Shown here one piece after another: positions 1 to 64,000 of a stretch of DNA of 64,000 bases. The stretch is from Amorphochlora amoebiformis. Lineage: Eukaryota; Cercozoa; Chlorarachniophyceae. The notes under the pieces are model-generated. The model ran no database searches, was not told the origin of the DNA, and saw nothing but the letters and a program-made list of their open reading frames with translations. The stretch covers positions 248,001 to 312,000 of the forward strand of contig BAAHQB010000176.1 of the NCBI GenBank assembly GCA_054601695.1. The letters are read 5' to 3'. Position 1 is the first letter of the stretch; each line of letters opens with the position of its first letter. Both the position numbers and the translations under genes were made by a program.

Positions 1-477
1 GGCCATGTACATGTTGAGCGCCTGCTTCTGCGTCTCTAGCATCGCCTTATTCACAGGATGCGATAATTGATGCCTTGAGTTCGCGGCGGCAAGCGCTGCC
101 CATTGCTGGAGTCGAATATCTCCGACAGCTTCAACTCGTTCCATCTGCAACATTGTTCCCCCCCTCGAATGGTCTGCATGAGACCTCTTCCTACCCCGCC
201 TCTTGGGGATAGCGTCTATACAGGTGTGAGCAACACCCCTCTTGACGCAGCGATCGCAGGGTCGCCCAGTGTCGCAGCGAGATTTAGAGGTCTTGCAATT
301 TGTGCAGGCGGTCTTCACTCGATTCTTCCGTCCCGGACGGCCTTTCCGGCCGTTCTTTCCTTCGTTGACGTCTGAGGGAAGTCTGTGGTTTGAAGCTAGA
401 TGCAAGGGAAGCTGCCTATTGTGCAGGGGGATCCTAGGCTGCACGAGAGGGACAACGGGTGTGCTTCCGTCGAACAT
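1..477 (-). CDS. Zn(II)2Cys6 binuclear-cluster DNA-binding protein, N-terminal part (truncated by window edge)
   Basis: Likely sequence-specific nuclear transcription regulator. The minus frame is open from an ATG at 477-475 to base 1 (159 codons), with an in-frame TAA just upstream of that ATG. Seen: a basic Arg/Gly/Lys stretch, then the cysteine pattern C-x2-C-x6-C-x5-C-x2-C-x8-C (the segment begins ACTNCKTSKSRCD and continues RPCDRC), followed by a second basic run KRRGRKR. This is the Gal4-type zinc cluster, in which six cysteines bind two Zn ions and the flanking basic residues contact DNA. Family knowledge: such clusters abound in fungi and occur sporadically in other protists. After the cluster the protein becomes Ala/Gln-rich and helical and runs out of the window. 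No intron is needed in the visible part. It is divergent from the FH2 gene, with 149 bp between start codons. Targets cannot be inferred. Confidence 0.75.
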   Translation of the reverse strand, partial: MFDGSTPVVPLVQPRIPLHNRQLPLHLASNHRLPSDVNEGKNGRKGRPGRKNRVKTACTNCKTSKSRCDTGRPCDRCVKRGVAHTCIDAIPKRRGRKRSHADHSRGGTMLQMERVEAVGDIRLQQWAALAAANSRHQLSHPVNKAMLETQKQALNMYMA

Positions 478-626
478 ATCCCGAACTTGGTTTTGGCGGG
501 TGATTTATCCAACTAAAATGTTATATTGTCATGCAGAGTGACACATGTGTAGGCTAGGGTTAACACGTGTTTGGACGCGGGACTGGCATTGTCTGACAGT
601 CTCTTGGATCAGCTTCTCGCTGGGCA
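478..626. promoter_or_regulatory. Short divergent intergenic region between two start codons
   Basis: The two inferred ATGs (477 on minus, 627 on plus) are 149 bp apart, so both promoters and 5' leaders must lie here or overlap the genes. It has no TA array. No TATA box or other named element is obvious. Inference from gene layout only. Confidence 0.4.
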
Positions 627-17256
<16,630 letters not shown>

Positions 17257-17846
17257 TCACTACCTACTAGCCTAAACTATATTAACGCCGATCGATTAAC
17301 GCCGATAGATTAACGCCGATCGATAGATCAAAATTATCTATAGATCGACAAGGTTCCTCTCTCTTGTAAATAGAAGAAATACTAAAAATGATGGTATTGA
17401 AGCTTCTTAAACACTCGCGAATATATCGACTCTCTCACTAGTTGCATGTCAATTATTGGAATTATTATTCAGCGACTATCTCTGGATCATACTTGTTGTC
17501 ATAGTCTGGTATCTCTACCATCTAGACTAAAATATTAAAAGCGTCGTCTATATAGATTCTAGAGATTTTACTGCGATAGTACTATATCTACTAGATCTAG
17601 TGCATCATAGGCTCACTGATTAGACTAGTTAGATATCATACCAGATGTCGTCGTCTAGGTCGTAGATATACTGGCTAGACTCTAGAGACTAGTGCTAATA
17701 CTAGAATACCTAGAATACTGACCTACATCCGCTGAGACCTAGGAGACTCGTAGATTTATTAGTTAAAAGTTAAACTAACGCACAAGACCAGAGAGTCTAC
17801 AGTGTAGTCAGTGTCCCTATTGGAGTAGATTCGAGAGGTAGCAGTT
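17257..17846. other. Convergent intergenic region between the FH2 and USP stop codons
   Basis: 590 bp of ordinary complexity without TA arrays. It holds three tandem copies of a TTAACGCCGATCGA-like unit (17281-17325) and several short CTAGA-rich motifs. Both transcripts must end here; no clear polyadenylation signal was recognised. Confidence 0.6.
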
Positions 17847-18122
17847 TCAGCAATTCTTCAAATCCAATCCATTAGACCCAGGCTCGAATAACTCGTAGAA
17901 GAGAAGGTATGCTTGTTTCCTCACCACCTCCTCTGCTTCCACGTGCCTCACCTTCGTGTCGGATATCATATACCATTCGTTCCTGGACCTATTTATTATA
18001 GTGTAGTTTATATTTACGTCTGGACACGTATGTGTGTTTACTCTGGATGTATACGTACATAATGAATAGGAATAAATATATTTTTAGATATAAATATGAA
18101 TGTATATATATATATATATACA

Positions 18123-18190
<68 letters not shown>

Positions 18191-19018
18191 TAAATGGGAA
18201 AAAAAGTACGTATACATAGAAATTTATATACATTAATCTTTATATAACAAGCTTAATATTTATACCGGACTCGGACGTACGATACATAGTGACCTCCAAG
18301 CATAGACCCACCTGATGTGACATATATATGTGAATATATATATTCTAGATTATGTATGTAAATATGTACATATATTACTAAATATATATATCCCTCCTAA
18401 GAAATACATACGATGAAGGTATTATACATACAGATGTATGTATATACATATATATATATATATATATTGATATATATATATATAATATCCACAAAACAAT
18501 ACACACACATACACCAACACACACACATACACCCAGACCCACCCACACACATGTACCCACACAACCCCACACATCCACAAGAAAAAATATGTCATCTAAC
18601 CATGGCAAACCAGTCCCGATAATCGGTACAGACTCAAAGCCTCCTTGCATACGTCTATCCCAACCTTCTGCTCCGCCGATTTATCATAAGCTTTTTTCTT
18701 TGCCCTTTGAATGGCGTCTTTCTTATATTTCTGAAAGACTTCGTCGTCTTGTTCGCTGTCGTCTAGATCTTCGTCTGGTTGCGGGGTTTGGGCTGGGGTT
18801 GTTGTGGGTGATGTGGTTATGTGTACTTTGTATTTTATGGTATGTGTTTTTATGTATATACCTATCTATCTATTTATATGTATATATATATATATATATT
18901 GTGAAGATTCATGTATTAGAATATGTGTATATGTATGCATGGTTATATATATATATATATATATGTATATACATATGTATATGCATGATTAGGAAAATAT
19001 ATATTACAAATGTATGTA

Positions 19019-19069
<51 letters not shown>

Positions 19070-19193
19070 TCATTCATGCATACATGTGTTTATATATATA
19101 TGTGTACATATACCCACATACATATATATACACATGTGTGTGTGTATACAAACACATGCATGTATATGTATACATATATATATATATTATACG

Positions 19194-19232
<39 letters not shown>

Positions 19233-19342
19233 ATATATATATATTATACATATACATACATATATATATATAGATATCTTAGAACTTATATATGTGTGTA
19301 TACAAGCATAAGTTCTACAATATAATATATATATATATATAT

Positions 19343-19373
<31 letters not shown>

Positions 19374-19869
19374 ATATATATATGTATATATGTATATATA
19401 TACATACATACATAATATACGTACACATACGGTACATATACGGTATACACACAAACTCACACACCTCTCTCTCTACATATATAAATATATTTATATACAT
19501 ATATATGTATATATATATTTATTATATATGCTTCTTGTAAACTGAAACATATTAAAAAAAAACGTACAACCGAATATCTCTACTCTCATTCCGACCCTTC
19601 CCACATCAAGACGTTCATCGTCTGCGTATATATGTAGGCTTTTTAAGTGTACACGTGTGTATACCAGGTACAGGGGCTCGAAACGGGGGTGACACGTGTC
19701 GAAACGGGGGTGACACGTGTCCTCGGTCGTCGGACGCGAGGGGTCTAAGCTCTGGAGAAGTTGAGTGGAACCAGTACTGTATTCTGTTTAGGTAGTAGGT
19801 GCGTTAGTTCGACTTGTGGAGTTTAGATGAGGTGGATATATATATGAATGTTATTTATATACTTGTGTA

Positions 19870-19903
<34 letters not shown>

Positions 19904-20730
19904 TGGATATGTATATGTAGAGTAAAACGTATGATACACAATGCGTGTATATATATGTATAAATAGATATATTTATGTATACATCATACATACACACATA
20001 TATATAGATAAACACACACATATATATATATGTATATATTATATATATATATATCTATATTTATATATGTAAATGCATACATAAAACATGAAACTAAAAC
20101 TGCAATACGCCATGGATTAGCGCACCGTGAAATGCACTTCTCCCCCTCTCTCTCTTCTCTCTTCTCTCTTCCTCTTACGCTTCTCGCTCCTAGACAACTG
20201 CTTTACCCTCTTTTCCTTTTTTTCTCTCTCAAACTTCTTTCTCTCTATTTTTTTCTCTTTCTCTCTTTTTTCTTTTTCCTCTTTTTTTTTTTTCTTTTTT
20301 TTTTTTTTCTTTTTTTTTTTTCCTTTTTTTTTTTTTTCCTCTTTTTTTTTTTTCCTCTTTTTTTTTTTTCCTCTTTTTCTTTTTCTCTCCTTTCTTTTTA
20401 TCCTCTTTTTTTTTTCCTCTTTCTCTTCTTCTATTTTCTTTCTCTCTTAGGAATATCTCTCTCTCTGTGCGATATGCGTATCCTACGAGTCATTGTACTT
20501 TTTTGGTTCTTGATTCGGTCCTTGGCACACAAAGTCGATTCGGATTTGCTGTGAGCACTTCTGAAGGTTGCGAGATATTTGGGGGCTTTATAACGCGGAA
20601 TGATATGATGTATATGAGTAAACTGTAATCATGTTGATGGATTAATGAAATATTCATATATTTACTAGTCTATACATGGAATGTAATGTATATATATATA
20701 TATATATAATATTATATATATATATATATG

Positions 20731-20790
<60 letters not shown>

Positions 20791-21199
20791 GCACATGGTT
20801 ACACCCACACACATACATACAAACAAACAACACCTATCTATCTTAACACCAATATTAACATTTCCAAACATACACTCATACACACACAATTCTAATACAC
20901 AAGGTCAACATGCCTCCACATTCACACCTTCGCCACAACCCCCTTGACCCATCCGGGAAATGGCATCGGCGCAAACGCCAAAATCAGTTCACCGAGCTTG
21001 AATTCACTAAAACATACATCCGACTTCAATGAGAGGATGAGAGAATCTTATATGGTTGACACGTGTACCGTTGGGAGTTTCTCGAAGCAGTGTAAGTTCC
21101 AAGGGGTGCTATCCTGAGGTTTGTGGTTGGTGGTCTTGGATATATTTGTGTTTGGTATATTTGTATGTGTGTATGTAAAATATGGGTATAGATGTATGT

Positions 21200-21246
<47 letters not shown>

Positions 21247-21321
21247 CCATACAAATGCATATCTAGTTGATATTATAAACATGCATATATGTATATATAT
21301 ATGCATTATAATATGACATAT

Positions 21322-21353
<32 letters not shown>

Positions 21354-21568
21354 GAATAAATGTATATATATATATATATATATGTATAAATATCATGATT
21401 CGACCTGAGTTTATGGACATTTAAGTTGAGCACTTCGTCGAATTCCGCCGACCAGCCCTCAAATCGAACACGAACCCGATCTCCACGCTGGATATAGGGA
21501 TACATACATATTTAATACGCATTGAGATCTATATAAATATATGCACCGTGTATACATATAAACATATA

Positions 21569-21630
<62 letters not shown>

Positions 21631-23154
21631 TTGATGTACATTTTGTGTATATTTTATGTTTCTATGTTGTATATGTACACACTAACATTTATAGGTATTT
21701 GTATGCGCAAATCAAATCATAGCATATTTCACACAAAATACATATATATACACACATATATATATATATATATATATATTTACATTTATGTATATATATA
21801 TATATACATATTACATATATATATATATATTAATATTATATATATATATATATATATATGTATATACATATTAATAAATGTATACATACATACACTTAAG
21901 TAAGCCAAATTGCCACCTTTTCGACAATCTGAGCGACCAGCCACATACCGAAAGCGTCACGGCAGTCAATCCGCGACCCAAGATCCAACGATTCGGGCGG
22001 AACGTCTCCTTCTCTACTCAAATCGGGCGTTGGAAGTACCTCGAAGGTGAACCTAGTGGGTTGGGATAAAATTGTCAATACCAAGCTCAAATGGGAACCT
22101 ATGAGGAGATGTCCTGGCCGAATATGTAGCTGCGGCTCCCGATTTGTGAGACTACTCCCGTTTCATGTGCAATTTACCGATAAGGATACGAAGCATGGAT
22201 AGGCCTTATAAATGTGTACATGGGTGTTTGCCGGCCTTGGGAATATCCATAGTGGCCTTAAAAATGAAGCATACGGATTTGGAGTAAGGGTTGGGGTTTG
22301 TACGATGAGAGATCGAGGAGGGTAGGCGGACGGATTTTTGTCTGGATCTTTCGCACCAGCTTTCGAGGAGTCTGCGAGTATCGCTTGAGATGTAAAACGA
22401 GCACCTAAAGAGGAGGGAATCAGAAAGCATATCTCATTTCTAGAGATGGTCATATCACATCTCTACAGACGGTCTTCAGCACCTCATGTGCATATTTACA
22501 TATTTACACAGTCAACTGTTAGGATCTAACGCTAGCAAACACCCGTGGACATATCTGCACGAGCTTCAGACAGCGAATTTACCTTGGGCCTGCGCTTAAT
22601 ACACACCCGTTTCCGGGCCCACCCTCTGTCCGCCCTTGGGGTTGAGCCATCGCAGCAGTGTGTACACCTGTACCCGTTCACCTGCCAAGCAACATGCGTT
22701 TGCTTAGATATTCAAATGTCAAGCCTTGCAGTTTGAAACATTTCCACTGACACCTAGTGGTAAATATTTCACACCTCTTCCTCCTTAAAAAAGTTCCTGA
22801 GACAATCTGTGATATCGTTGTCGCTGTCTTGGCCGGATCTGGGGTTTCGCGCCTCCTTCTGCAGTGTCTCTTTCTTGTCCGAGCCATTCCCGAGGGGTAG
22901 GGAGAGCTCTAGGAATTTCTCGTCGGTGGTTGTTCTCTGGTGGCATTTCCCACACACAACAGTAGAACTCAGGTAGCCACCGAAAGTTCGGTCGACGACG
23001 GTTGGAGGCTGGTCGCTGGGCGGGCTCTTCTTGGCGCCCTTGGGGATTGACTCCTCGTTGAGAGCCTCAAGCAGGTATCTAGGGTTGATTGAAGGTTTTG
23101 TGGGTCGGTGGGATTGAATTCCCTTTCTCTCATATTTTTGTTGCGTTTTACATT

Positions 23155-23206
<52 letters not shown>

Positions 23207-23229
23207 ATGCAAATGTGTATATATATATA

Positions 23230-23260
<31 letters not shown>

Positions 23261-23849
23261 TGTATAATTATATAATGAGTATATTACTTCAGCAGCTCTA
23301 GAGCATCCTGCTGACGCTTCTTGCCAAAGGACGGAACTCGAGTGACTATCTTCAAACAAAAACATGAGAATTAGAACCCATCGAATTGTCAATTTGAGGA
23401 AATCCCTACTTGCTGCCACAGATGCGACGGGTCTTCCCACGCTGGCTTTCTCCCACCGCCTTCCTTGCGCACAGCTGTCATTAGCTCGCCAAGCGACCTC
23501 GTGATATCCTACAAGCATCATACGTGACCACTGAGCTCTCGGAAAAATGGGTGTGGATGAGAGCGTGCTCAAGGGAAACCTTTTCTATTCCAGTTGTGGT
23601 CCCGTCTCTTATCGTGGCATCGACAGCCTGATGGAACATGGGGCAGTGCGCAAGCTGCTGTACGACCGAGTTGAAGAAACAGGTGTTGCCAAGATTTTTC
23701 AGGCCTCGAACTGGCATGCACGGAGTGGGAGGAGAAGGGGAGGATAACCGGAGACGTGCCGGAGAAGATGGGGAGCGGGTCGAAGACGGGGTGGAGGCGG
23801 GGAGGATAGGAGCGGTGGGGGTTCTAGATGGGCTGTAGATTAAAAACAT
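17847..23849 (-). CDS. Ubiquitin-specific protease (USP/UCH family) with chromatin-reader-like insertion
   Basis: Predicted cysteine deubiquitinase, about 634 aa, 16 exons (5' to 3'): 23849-23580, 23508-23410, 23349-23288, 23078-22775, 22681-22583, 22404-22275, 22129-22099, 22052-21917, 21487-21405, 21113-21069, 21006-20928, 20560-20487, 19783-19665, about 18792-18601, 18311-18266, 17982-17847. Catalytic set complete: Cys box [13 protein letters not shown] (Cys about 57), QQDALELL, zinc pairs CGKC and [13 protein letters not shown], His box [13 protein letters not shown], then [10 protein letters not shown] (Asp) and QAYLLFYEL. Order and zinc ribbon recall USP16/45. Between LHLKRY and the His box sit about 230 extra residues: [17 protein letters not shown] with [14 protein letters not shown] (MBT/Tudor-like barrel), [20 protein letters not shown] with IRIDFVCQG and YWFH (PWWP/Tudor-like), then an acidic and Lys-rich linker. 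The start could be downstream at MPVRGL. The 5' end of exon 14 is uncertain (18774 or 18792). Confidence 0.9.
18060..18181. repeat. (TA)n array in last USP intron
   Basis: Near-pure TA at 18102-18180 between the His-box exon and the final exon. Confidence 0.92.
18840..19550. repeat. (TA)n-rich USP intron 13
   Basis: TA arrays with TATG and CACATG interruptions and one CTCTCTCT tract. No exon was assigned between 18792 and 19665. Confidence 0.85.
20140..20460. repeat. Poly-pyrimidine (T-rich, CT-interrupted) tract in USP intron 12
   Basis: About 320 bp almost without purines on the plus strand (T runs with CC and CTC interruptions), i.e. a poly-purine tract in the USP transcript. It sits 27 bp past the donor of exon 12. 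Apparent Phe/Leu/Ser frames are artefacts. Confidence 0.92.
20690..20790. repeat. (TA)n array in USP intron 11
   Basis: Imperfect TA run followed by a CACACA/ACAAACAA-rich stretch. Confidence 0.9.
21200..21880. repeat. (TA)n arrays flanking USP exon 9
   Basis: TA arrays at 21201-21245, 21330-21385, 21565-21625 and 21755-21860 surround the exon at 21405-21487. Confidence 0.9.
23158..23275. repeat. (TA)n array in USP intron 3
   Basis: TA repeat between the QQDALEL exon and the zinc-ribbon exon. It is the only TA array in the 5' part of this gene, where other introns are 59-88 bp. Confidence 0.9.
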
Positions 23850-23961
23850 TCTTTACATTGAATGAGTTGTGATAAGAAGCAGTTTATGATCTATTTTGGG
23901 TTGTGTGGGAGGCGCTAACGGGGAGGTTCAGATGGGCTTGGAACACACGTAACAAGAGGAG

Positions 23962-24557
23962 TTATCGTTTGGACATCCAAGACCTATGATCAAGCAGCAG
24001 TCCAGACTTCAACCCAGTACGATCGGGTGTTCGATGATCCCGGATTCTTGTCTTACCAGCAAGTGACACTGGAGATAAGTTTCGTTCTCCAGTTATGCGA
24101 AAAGTGTTAGGGCTGGTGTTGGCCCCGGGCAAACGATCCGGTCTCTCCCGTGATTGCAAAGACGTGATTTTCTCGCAACTCGACGGTCGGATGAATACCT
24201 GTGTCAATGAATGGGTTACATTACGAAGAATTAGGATTGCAGAGAACTTATTCACCCCATACAAATTCCGCGCCCTAAAGTAGCGTTTGCCTTCGTACGA
24301 TCCATCGTTCTTTCCAAAAGGCATGTCGAGTTCCACCCCGACCCAAATTTTGCTAACAAGGTTGAACACAAAGTCATAAATCGTAAAAACTAGGTCTAAG
24401 TATTTAAGAAAGTTGACAAAGGTTATTGAGAAAATTCTCACTTGTCCTTGTGGACTGGTCCGTAGAATCGCACAGTGCCTTTGACCTTGCCCATAGTCTT
24501 GAGAGTACATTCAATCCTATCACCCACCTCTAGGGACTCAAAGTATCTCTTGTTCAT
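23962..24557 (-). CDS. CAP-Gly domain protein (microtubule/tubulin-tail binding)
   Basis: Predicted EEVF/EEY-tail or microtubule-plus-end binding module, about 149 aa. Exons 24557-24442, 24352-24256, 24198-23962; introns of 89 and 57 bp with GT-AG ends, phases 2 and 0. CAP-Gly hallmarks in order: VGDRIEC, GKVKGTVRFYGPVHKD, WVGVELDMPFGKNDGS (the conserved GKNDG), YEGKRYF, then YGVFIRPSS across the second junction. After the domain comes an Arg/Ser/Pro-rich tail ending WMSKR. The frame is open upstream to 24986, but that part is antisense to exon 1 of the CH/WH2 gene and lacks a recognisable domain, so I start at MNKRYFESL. A good donor-like GTAAGA within exon 3 (near 24056) means the C-terminus could be spliced differently. 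It lies 112 bp downstream of the USP start on the same strand. Confidence 0.85.
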
Positions 24558-24749
24558 TCCGGTAAATTTTTGATGTTGTCGTCGGGCGCCATTGTGGAAC
24601 TCCAGAGAATCTCGAGAGAATCTCAAGTCTGTGACATCTCCGGGACATCCTCGCAGATTGACCCAGCCAAACGCAAAACCAACACCGATATCGGCTTCCT
24701 GCCGGACTGCAGCACGGGGCGCCTGTAATATCAATTCGCATTCGAGATT
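24558..24749. promoter_or_regulatory. Divergent intergenic region, CAP-Gly and CH/WH2 genes
   Basis: 192 bp between the chosen start codons, with no TA repeat. Probably holds both promoters. The minus frame stays open across it, so the CAP-Gly start might lie further upstream. Confidence 0.35.
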
Positions 24750-45189
<20,440 letters not shown>

Positions 45190-45423
45190 AGAATTTTCAA
45201 TAAGTGTCTTGATTTTGTTCAGCAATTGGAGATTCGACCGACCGTATGCCCTTTAAGAGCTTCGAAGCCATGCATTTGCTTGGCCTGGGCTAGCAGCTTA
45301 GCTGCTATTCCATAGAAGTCTAAGCTGCTGGCAGCTTAGCTGCTATTCCATAGAAGTCTACGCTGCTAGCCCATAGAAGTTCAAATCATTTATAGAACTT
45401 TATCTATCTGATCTAGTAAATGT

Positions 45424-45489
<66 letters not shown>

Positions 45490-45548
45490 TCTAGATACCA
45501 GATATATGGGTAAACATACACACATATATACCTAGATATACATATATA

Positions 45549-45617
<69 letters not shown>

Positions 45618-46682
45618 TTATAACATATTCTGGATACTTACATATACATCTAGTACATACATCTAGATATCTAGATATATATCTAGATATATATACTAGA
45701 TATATATACATATATATATTATATACATACCATATCTCTAGTATCTACTGGATCTATGAAGTAATCTGTACTAGATAGACATAGTCCTGGTAGTGCTTTC
45801 CTCTCTTTAGTAAATCTAGAAACTACCTTAAGTACGTACGTACGGTACGGTACGTACGGTACGCAGACAAAAATATACTAACCAGTACTAGACAACTAGA
45901 TATGTAACAACTTGATCGTTGGTACTAGAGTACGTGGTGTGCCAGTGAGCACCGAAGCACCTAGATGTTCGTAGTACGCATGATACCTATGTGTGTGCAA
46001 GTAACATACGCATTGTAACGCATACGTACGTACACGGTGAATGTATATTACAATAGCTATGATAATTGATGAGTATACGGTACCATTTAAGTTTACGTAC
46101 GTAGGTACGTACGTATATATTTACTAGATCTACTCGGAGTCTATTAGCATATAAAAACTATTATAACGATATGCATATACGAGATGCCTTCCGTGAGGAA
46201 GATACGCATAATTTAAGACTCAGAATCAAGTAAGTCGAGTCTAGACATATACGTATAGCATGATCGTACGTATATGCGTATCATCTACATCACACACCGA
46301 GTGGGCCATACACTCATGATATTATCGTATTAGTCATAGTATTGTACGTACTTTTCGAGATTGTAGCGAAACTTTACAGAATTCACAGCACATACGATAA
46401 CTTGAGCTCGTTTAACGAATCATGTATGTAGTAAGTTATAATAATTAGAATGCTTCTAAGCCTTCGCTCACTCTTGTATGTGAACACAGCCTAGACAGCC
46501 ACTAGAGTCATCATGATGGCTTTGTTAGGCTGCCAGAATCCTGATGGATGTCGAGTCTTACTAGTCTTAAACACGCATGTTCAATAGTAGACCCTTGTAA
46601 AATCAGGGGCTGCAGCGCGTGTTTCTTGGGTATATCATCAGATATGGCATAAAATGACATGTCAAAGCGATTCGAATCTAGG
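45190..46682. other. 1.5-kb convergent intergenic region with TA, ACGT and 52-bp repeats
   Basis: Separates the CH/WH2 and helicase stop codons. Contains a tandem duplication of about 52 bp (45293-45366, AGCTGCTATTCCATAGAAGT), two TA arrays (45429-45487, 45555-45610), clusters of CTAGATAT, and GTACGTAC palindromic tetranucleotide runs (45835-45865, 46020-46110). No gene was recognised. Confidence 0.7.
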
Positions 46683-62771
<16,089 letters not shown>

Positions 62772-63121
62772 GTCTCCGAGGCCGCTGACTGTCACCCTGG
62801 GTGACAGAAAGGAATAAATCTCCGAAATAATCCCCGATATAGAAAGCCGAAAAAAACATAATATAAATCTTTATTTTGACGGGTTTGACCTCAGGACCCG
62901 TATGGTATTAAATTTACTCATATCTGGGAGGATGTCTCCCTCCCCAGCGGCCATAATGGTCATTCTCCTCATTCAAGGTCCCTGCGTTTTCTCCTATCTT
63001 TCCCACTCTGTTGCCCCCACCCCTTCGAAATCCAATCTGAGCGAAATTTCCTGGAATATTCCCAGGCTTCTTCCCAACGCGTGCAACCGATACTCGCTCG
63101 CATACAACTATACGGCCCCGC
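62772..63121. other. Divergent intergenic region right of the helicase start
   Basis: 350 bp without TA arrays between the helicase ATG and the first supported exon of the right-hand gene. Open frames exist on both strands (for example 62902-63168 plus, 63175-62969 minus) but show no domain and no convincing splice phases. I make no call. Confidence 0.4.
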
Positions 63122-63514
63122 TTGCTCCCCTCCAGAACCCCTGGGAATGTCTTCTTGCCTCAATTTAAGTCTCATAGGAGGAGGGAAGTCCTGCTAGGTC
63201 GGAGCAGTCGTGATTTTGATGTCGATGTGGACAGTGACGATGAAGAGAACGTCTTTGAGCGAGTGAGGGATGCCTTGTTTGGGAAGGGGAGAATTAAGCC
63301 CACGAGAAGGTATCGGGGAAGGCTGGAAATTCGTTTGCGAAGGGAGTACTCATTGGATGGGGGGTGTGGGAGGATATGGTTGGTTGGTACCCTGAAACGC
63401 TGGAAGTGTTGAGCATTTGTTAACTAATATTTGGTTCGATGTCGTCCATGCAGGTGGATGCGTTCGTACGTGTCGGATGTAGAACAATTTACTTCCAACG
63501 AGAAATTAAGAGAG
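63122..63514 (+). CDS. Unrecognised acidic/basic protein, two internal-looking exons (partial)
   Basis: Exon A is open from about 63122 (true 5' end unknown) to 63309 and encodes an Arg-rich stretch, then RDFDVDVDSDDEENVFERVR and RDALFGKGRIKPTR. Its end AG|gtatcg joins in phase 2 to exon B, 63454-63514, which encodes WMRSYVSDVEQFTSNEKLRE and ends before GTTGGT. Matching phase and open frames on both sides support splicing, but I see no start codon and recognise no family. The gene continues beyond the TA arrays at the right edge. Confidence 0.5.
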
Positions 63515-63554
63515 GTTGGTATATGTCAATATTTTACAAAACGCCCAGATACAC

Positions 63555-63557
63555 AAC

Positions 63558-63590
<33 letters not shown>

Positions 63591-63674
63591 TATAATATAT
63601 ATTATATCCTATATATATATATATATATATGTATGTATATATATATATATATATACATACGTATTTATACGTAA

Positions 63675-63718
<44 letters not shown>

Positions 63719-63819
63719 ATAATATAATATAATATGCAGATTATAGATATAAATATATCATTATTGTATCCATACATATACATATAGTATACATCTGTTT
63801 TAACACATATGTTAGATGC

Positions 63820-63870
<51 letters not shown>

Positions 63871-63939
63871 TATATATCTTAAACATATAGATTGTGTATT
63901 TACATACTACATATCTGCCTTGTATGTAAACATATATAT

Positions 63940-63995
<56 letters not shown>

Positions 63996-64000
63996 TATAT
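63555..64000. repeat. (TA)n arrays at right window edge
   Basis: TA arrays (63560-63645, 63680-63715, 63823-63868, 63940-64000) with TAATATAATATAATA pentamer runs. Probably an intron of the preceding gene. Confidence 0.9.

Noticed and set aside
20030-20554. 174-codon plus frame rich in Phe, Leu and Ser resembling membrane segments
   Set aside because: Arises from a poly-pyrimidine tract inside an intron of the minus-strand USP gene. Composition, not a membrane protein.
23481-23849. USP first exon reading through to 23481
   Set aside because: A GT-AG intron (23579-23509) restores continuity to [10 protein letters not shown] in phase 0; the read-through frame stops and lacks family sequence.

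Overview
This is eukaryotic nuclear DNA from an intron-dense, probably unicellular organism. The evidence is GT-AG (and some GC-AG) spliced genes with dozens of short exons, blocks of (CCCTAA)n/(TTAGGG)n telomere-type repeat inside the window, and huge (TA)n microsatellites. I cannot name the species. Exons look roughly balanced in base composition, while introns are dominated by TA dinucleotide arrays. No prokaryotic features, rRNA, tRNA or recognisable transposon genes were seen. Nearly all long translated frames (poly-Tyr/Ile, Lys, Phe) are microsatellite shadows. The real genes had to be rebuilt exon by exon from reading frame, intron phase and family motifs.

Layout, left to right: (1) 1-477, minus: 5' part of a Zn(II)2Cys6 DNA-binding protein running off the left edge. 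(2) 627-17256, plus: a 21-exon FH2 (formin-type) actin-nucleator gene, starting 149 bp from gene 1 in divergent orientation and carrying one apparent frameshift. (3) 17847-23849, minus: a 16-exon ubiquitin-specific protease whose catalytic fold is interrupted by about 230 residues of chromatin-reader-like modules. (4) 23962-24557, minus: a small CAP-Gly protein. (5) 24750-45189, plus: a giant gene of about 59 exons encoding a CH domain, more than 1,100 residues of charged coiled coil, a Pro/Gly-rich stretch and a WH2 motif (about 1,520 aa). (6) 46683-62771, minus: a complete DDX54/DBP10-type DEAD-box helicase of about 27 exons (about 801 aa). (7) from about 63122, plus: start of an unrecognised acidic gene.

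Three of the genes (FH2, CH/WH2 and CAP-Gly) are cytoskeletal, but no operon-like logic is implied. Intergenic distances are short (112 bp to 1.5 kb), whereas introns carry nearly all of the TA arrays, minisatellites and telomere-like blocks.

The most striking pattern is recurrent: minisatellites inside introns whose repeat unit is a copy of the intron/exon junction plus 10-60 bases of the neighbouring exon, fading into (TA)n ('exon echoes'). The extreme case is a 71-bp unit present about 24 times at 53.1-54.85 kb, carrying the 3' splice site and the first codons of the helicase motif VI exon. Exon boundaries were inferred by eye; phases were checked across almost every junction and are consistent except where stated.
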